DNA from: an uncultured Actinomycetes bacterium
GTDB taxonomy: Bacteria > Actinomycetota > Actinomycetes > Nanopelagicales > Nanopelagicaceae
DNA: 8,341 nt
Direction of reading: 5' to 3'
Assembly: GCA_903897155.1 (NCBI GenBank)
Contig: CAIUAO010000058.1
Span: 1-8,341, forward strand
Of this stretch, positions 6,696 to 8,341 are shown one piece after another (position 1 is the first letter of the stretch; every line of letters starts with the position of its first letter). The notes beneath the pieces were generated by a model, which had not been told where the DNA came from, did not search any database, and saw nothing but the letters and a program-made list of their open reading frames with translations. The position numbers were made by a program, and so were the translations under genes.

Positions 6696-7172
6696 TTAAT
6701 CAGCGAGTTCAGAAAGAGCGTCTTTATCTCCAACGCCTTCTAGTTTTTCACGGCCCCGCTCAACAACATCAAGGGTCTTATTCAAGATGACTTCTAGTGT
6801 GGCAAGACGTGAGTCAATGTATTTCTCAATTTCAGCGCGCTGCTCTTTTGCATCTGCTTGTACTTCGGCAAGAATTTTCTTTGATTCTGCTCTTGCTGCC
6901 GCAACAATCTCGGTTTGACTCACCATGCGAGCGACCTCTTCGCGAGCACGTTCAATGATCGTATCGGCGCTTTCTCTTGCCTCTTCTAAAATCTTTTCGC
7001 GTGTGGCAATGATTCCTTGAGCAGTTGCAAGGTCCTTTGGAAAAGCATGTGATGCTTGATCAAGAAGCTCTAGTAACTCACCGCGGTGCACAACACAGCT
7101 TGCTGATAGCGGAACGCTGCGTGCTTGCTCCACAAGGTTTACTGCTCCTTGAATGCGATCGATAACGTCCAT
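6696..7172 (-). CDS. sepIVA: SepIVA/DivIVA-like coiled-coil septal protein, short form
   Basis: A soluble 158-residue protein. A conserved N-terminal segment (about 5-50) with EQARSVPLSASCVVHRGELLELLDQA is followed by a long charged coiled coil (about 52-145) and a short tail. The N-terminal block and the end (VSQTEIVAAARAESKKIL, YIDSRLATLEVILNKTL) closely resemble remembered mycobacterial SepIVA (Rv2927c / MSMEG_2416), a DivIVA-like septal factor, encoded beside the same DUF177-rnc-smc-ftsY cluster. The mycobacterial protein is about 245 residues; the missing ~87 appear to come from the middle of the coiled coil. Such proteins are often misannotated as F-ATPase subunit b because of the Ala/Glu/Arg heptads, but there is no membrane segment here. 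The ATG overlaps the coaD stop by one base (TAATG) and has a GGAGGT site five bases upstream. The family call is good; a role in septation is carried over from mycobacteria. Confidence 0.75.
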   Translation of the reverse strand: MDVIDRIQGAVNLVEQARSVPLSASCVVHRGELLELLDQASHAFPKDLATAQGIIATREKILEEARESADTIIERAREEVARMVSQTEIVAAARAESKKILAEVQADAKEQRAEIEKYIDSRLATLEVILNKTLDVVERGREKLEGVGDKDALSELAD

Positions 7173-7672
7173 TATTTACCTCCAGATGCCCGTTGCACTT
7201 CTGCAAGGCGGGCTTTTAACTTGGGCACAAGTGATGCCGGGATGTAGTTAGACACATCACCATCATAACTTGCGATTTCTTTAACCAAAGAAGAAGAGAG
7301 AAATGAGTGCGCAGGAGCGGTCGACATAAAGAGCGTCTCAACACCCTTGAGCTGCAAATTGATCTGCGACATCTGCAATTCATAGTCAAAGTCAGTAACG
7401 GCTCGAAGGCCCTTCACGATGATAGGGATCTTGTTCTCTTGGCAGTAATCAACAAGTAACCCAGACCAAGAATCCACCTTCACATTGCCGTATTTCTTGG
7501 TGACTTCTCGAATCATCTCCATACGCTCATCCACGCTAAACAAGGATGATTTGGTGACATTCACAAGAACTGCGATTACTACCTCATCAAACATCTTGCT
7601 AGCCCGCTCGATAATGTCGAGATGGCCAAAGGTAATTGGATCAAAAGACCCAGGGCAGACAACGCGTTTCAC
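7172..7672 (-). CDS. coaD: Phosphopantetheine adenylyltransferase CoaD
   Basis: CoaD transfers AMP from ATP to 4'-phosphopantetheine to give dephospho-CoA, the penultimate step of CoA synthesis; it acts as a cytosolic hexamer. The 166-residue protein has normal length. Marks are PGSFDPITFGHLDII (7-21) with the nucleotidyltransferase TFGH (H17), the KGLRAVTDFDYELQM block (87-101) that binds pantetheine phosphate, and SSSLVKEIA (126-134). The start is GTG at 7672..7670, two bases after the rsmD stop, without a clear ribosome site, so translation probably depends on coupling with rsmD. The rsmD-coaD pair is a widespread bacterial arrangement. Nothing unusual apart from the GTG start. Confidence 0.97.
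   Translation of the reverse strand: MKRVVCPGSFDPITFGHLDIIERASKMFDEVVIAVLVNVTKSSLFSVDERMEMIREVTKKYGNVKVDSWSGLLVDYCQENKIPIIVKGLRAVTDFDYELQMSQINLQLKGVETLFMSTAPAHSFLSSSLVKEIASYDGDVSNYIPASLVPKLKARLAEVQRASGGK
7178..7183 (-). promoter_or_regulatory. Strong ribosome binding site of the sepIVA-like gene
   Basis: GGAGGT reads on the minus strand inside the end of coaD, five bases before the ATG at 7172. It is the best Shine-Dalgarno sequence in the window and fixes the start despite the one-base overlap with coaD. Confidence 0.8.
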
Positions 7673-7674
7673 AG

Positions 7675-8247
7675 TTAAACGCTAGCAGAGTAAGCACCGT
7701 AGAAGATACTTCCCTGTCCATATGAGCGTATTTTCAGAAGTTCCATACCAGCAGGCCAGGTGAATGGTGAACTCTTTGTTTCGCGTTCAATAGCAATTAT
7801 TCCGCGTGGTTGAATCAACGTACGTTGATCAATTACTGCTAATAACTCCTCAATAGCGCTGTTATTTACATCGTATGGTGGATCCATAAAAATAATGTCA
7901 TACATTATTGCAGCATCTGATTCTAAGAAACGAAGTGCTTTACTCTGGAAAACTCTATATTTACCAGAAGCGTTCTTCACTAATTGAAAGTTAGAAATGG
8001 CTAAGTCATGAACATCAGATTCTGCTTCAACTCCGTGCACAACAGCGGCGCCTCTAGAGAAGGCTTCAACTCCAACTGCCCCGCTGCCTGCAAAAAGATC
8101 AAGAAACTTTAAATCCTGAATGCTTGAAAACTCAGACTCAAGAGAAGAGAAAAGTCCTTCGCGCGCCCGGTCTGATGTTGGTCGCACACGTGCATCGACA
8201 GGTGAGAGAAGCGTCTTACCCTGTGCAAGTCCGGCTATAATGCGCAT
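7675..8247 (-). CDS. rsmD: 16S rRNA (guanine(966)-N2)-methyltransferase RsmD
   Basis: RsmD methylates N2 of G966 in 16S rRNA on the assembled small subunit, using S-adenosylmethionine. The 190-residue protein has the N-terminal RsmD pattern MRIIAGLAQGK and RPTSDRAREGLFSSL (about 22-36), the SAM motif FLDLFAGSGAVGVEA (48-62), the acidic residue after beta-2 (HGVEAE, 71-76), and the catalytic DPPY (122-125) that flips and holds the guanine. The C-terminal SYGQGSIFYGAY fits the last strands of the fold. The ATG at 8247 lies six bases after the recG stop with only a weak AGGGA upstream. Length and motifs are normal. Confidence 0.96.
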   Translation of the reverse strand: MRIIAGLAQGKTLLSPVDARVRPTSDRAREGLFSSLESEFSSIQDLKFLDLFAGSGAVGVEAFSRGAAVVHGVEAESDVHDLAISNFQLVKNASGKYRVFQSKALRFLESDAAIMYDIIFMDPPYDVNNSAIEELLAVIDQRTLIQPRGIIAIERETKSSPFTWPAGMELLKIRSYGQGSIFYGAYSASV

Positions 8248-8253
8248 TCTTAT

Positions 8254-8341
8254 CTATCCCTGATCCATAAAATCAGTCTCTTCATTCACGCCAAGCGCGG
8301 CGACTTCAGCGGCTAATTCTGGCATTGAACTCAGGCTCGCG
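8254..8341 (-). CDS. recG: Probable ATP-dependent DNA helicase RecG, last 28 codons (enters from outside the window)
   Basis: An open frame runs in from the edge and ends with TAG at 8256..8254. Its 28 residues, SLSSMPELAAEVAAL and a tail ending FMDQG, match the usual RecG end, a short helix with PxLAxxV followed by FLxKG-type residues. recG immediately before rsmD is the standard order in actinobacteria and many other bacteria. RecG remodels stalled replication forks and Holliday junctions. The piece is too short for catalytic motifs, so the call rests on the C-terminal pattern and position. Confidence 0.7.
   Translation of the reverse strand, partial: ASLSSMPELAAEVAALGVNEETDFMDQG

Noticed and set aside
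1..8341. Mobile elements, CRISPR arrays, tRNA or rRNA genes, prophage or defence genes
   Set aside because: The window is densely packed with co-directional housekeeping genes. No repeats, transposase motifs or structured RNA genes were seen in the short spacers.

Overview
The window looks like a chromosomal core region of a streamlined, low-to-mid GC actinobacterium. The best guess is the freshwater acI / Nanopelagicales ('Ca. Planktophila'-like) group. The gene order recG-rsmD-coaD-sepIVA-like-DUF177-rpmF-rnc-smc-ftsY is the classic actinobacterial arrangement. The proteins read as actinobacterial (SMC, RNase III and a SepIVA-like septal protein), yet base composition is only in the mid-40s % GC by eye, spacers are very short, and several proteins are shorter than their relatives. 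The lineage is inferred from these traits and was not searched.

Every gene lies on the minus strand, so transcription runs from high to low coordinates. From 8341 down: the last 28 codons of a probable recG; rsmD (16S rRNA m2G966 methyltransferase); coaD (CoA biosynthesis, GTG start); a short coiled-coil SepIVA/DivIVA-like protein; a DUF177/YceD protein; rpmF (57-residue L32); rnc (RNase III, probably a CTG start); smc; and ftsY. Most junctions are 20 bp or less. The exceptions are a 105-bp spacer before rpmF and a 67-bp spacer before smc. After ftsY a 132-bp spacer carries tandem GTAAC boxes resembling a GlnR operator. It is followed by a second unit, amt-glnB: an ammonium transporter and its PII partner, of which only the first 54 codons are in the window.

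The most striking feature is the SMC protein. Both ATPase halves are intact, but the protein is 872 residues instead of about 1170-1200. The piece that appears to be missing is the middle: the hinge dimerisation domain and flanking coiled coil. The two arms seem joined by a short Gly/Ser/Pro turn around residues 447-462. The SepIVA-like protein seems to have lost about 87 residues of coiled coil in a similar way. Other oddities are a PII protein with Phe in place of the modifiable Tyr51, a minimal NG-only FtsY, RNase III with no ATG/GTG/TTG start that preserves its first helix, and no mutM between rnc and smc, where many actinobacteria carry it.

Functionally the window joins ribosome production (RsmD, L32, RNase III, DUF177), co-translational membrane targeting (FtsY), chromosome organisation and repair (SMC, RecG), septation (SepIVA-like), CoA synthesis (CoaD) and nitrogen acquisition (Amt/PII). 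No mobile elements, CRISPR arrays, tRNAs or rRNAs were seen.
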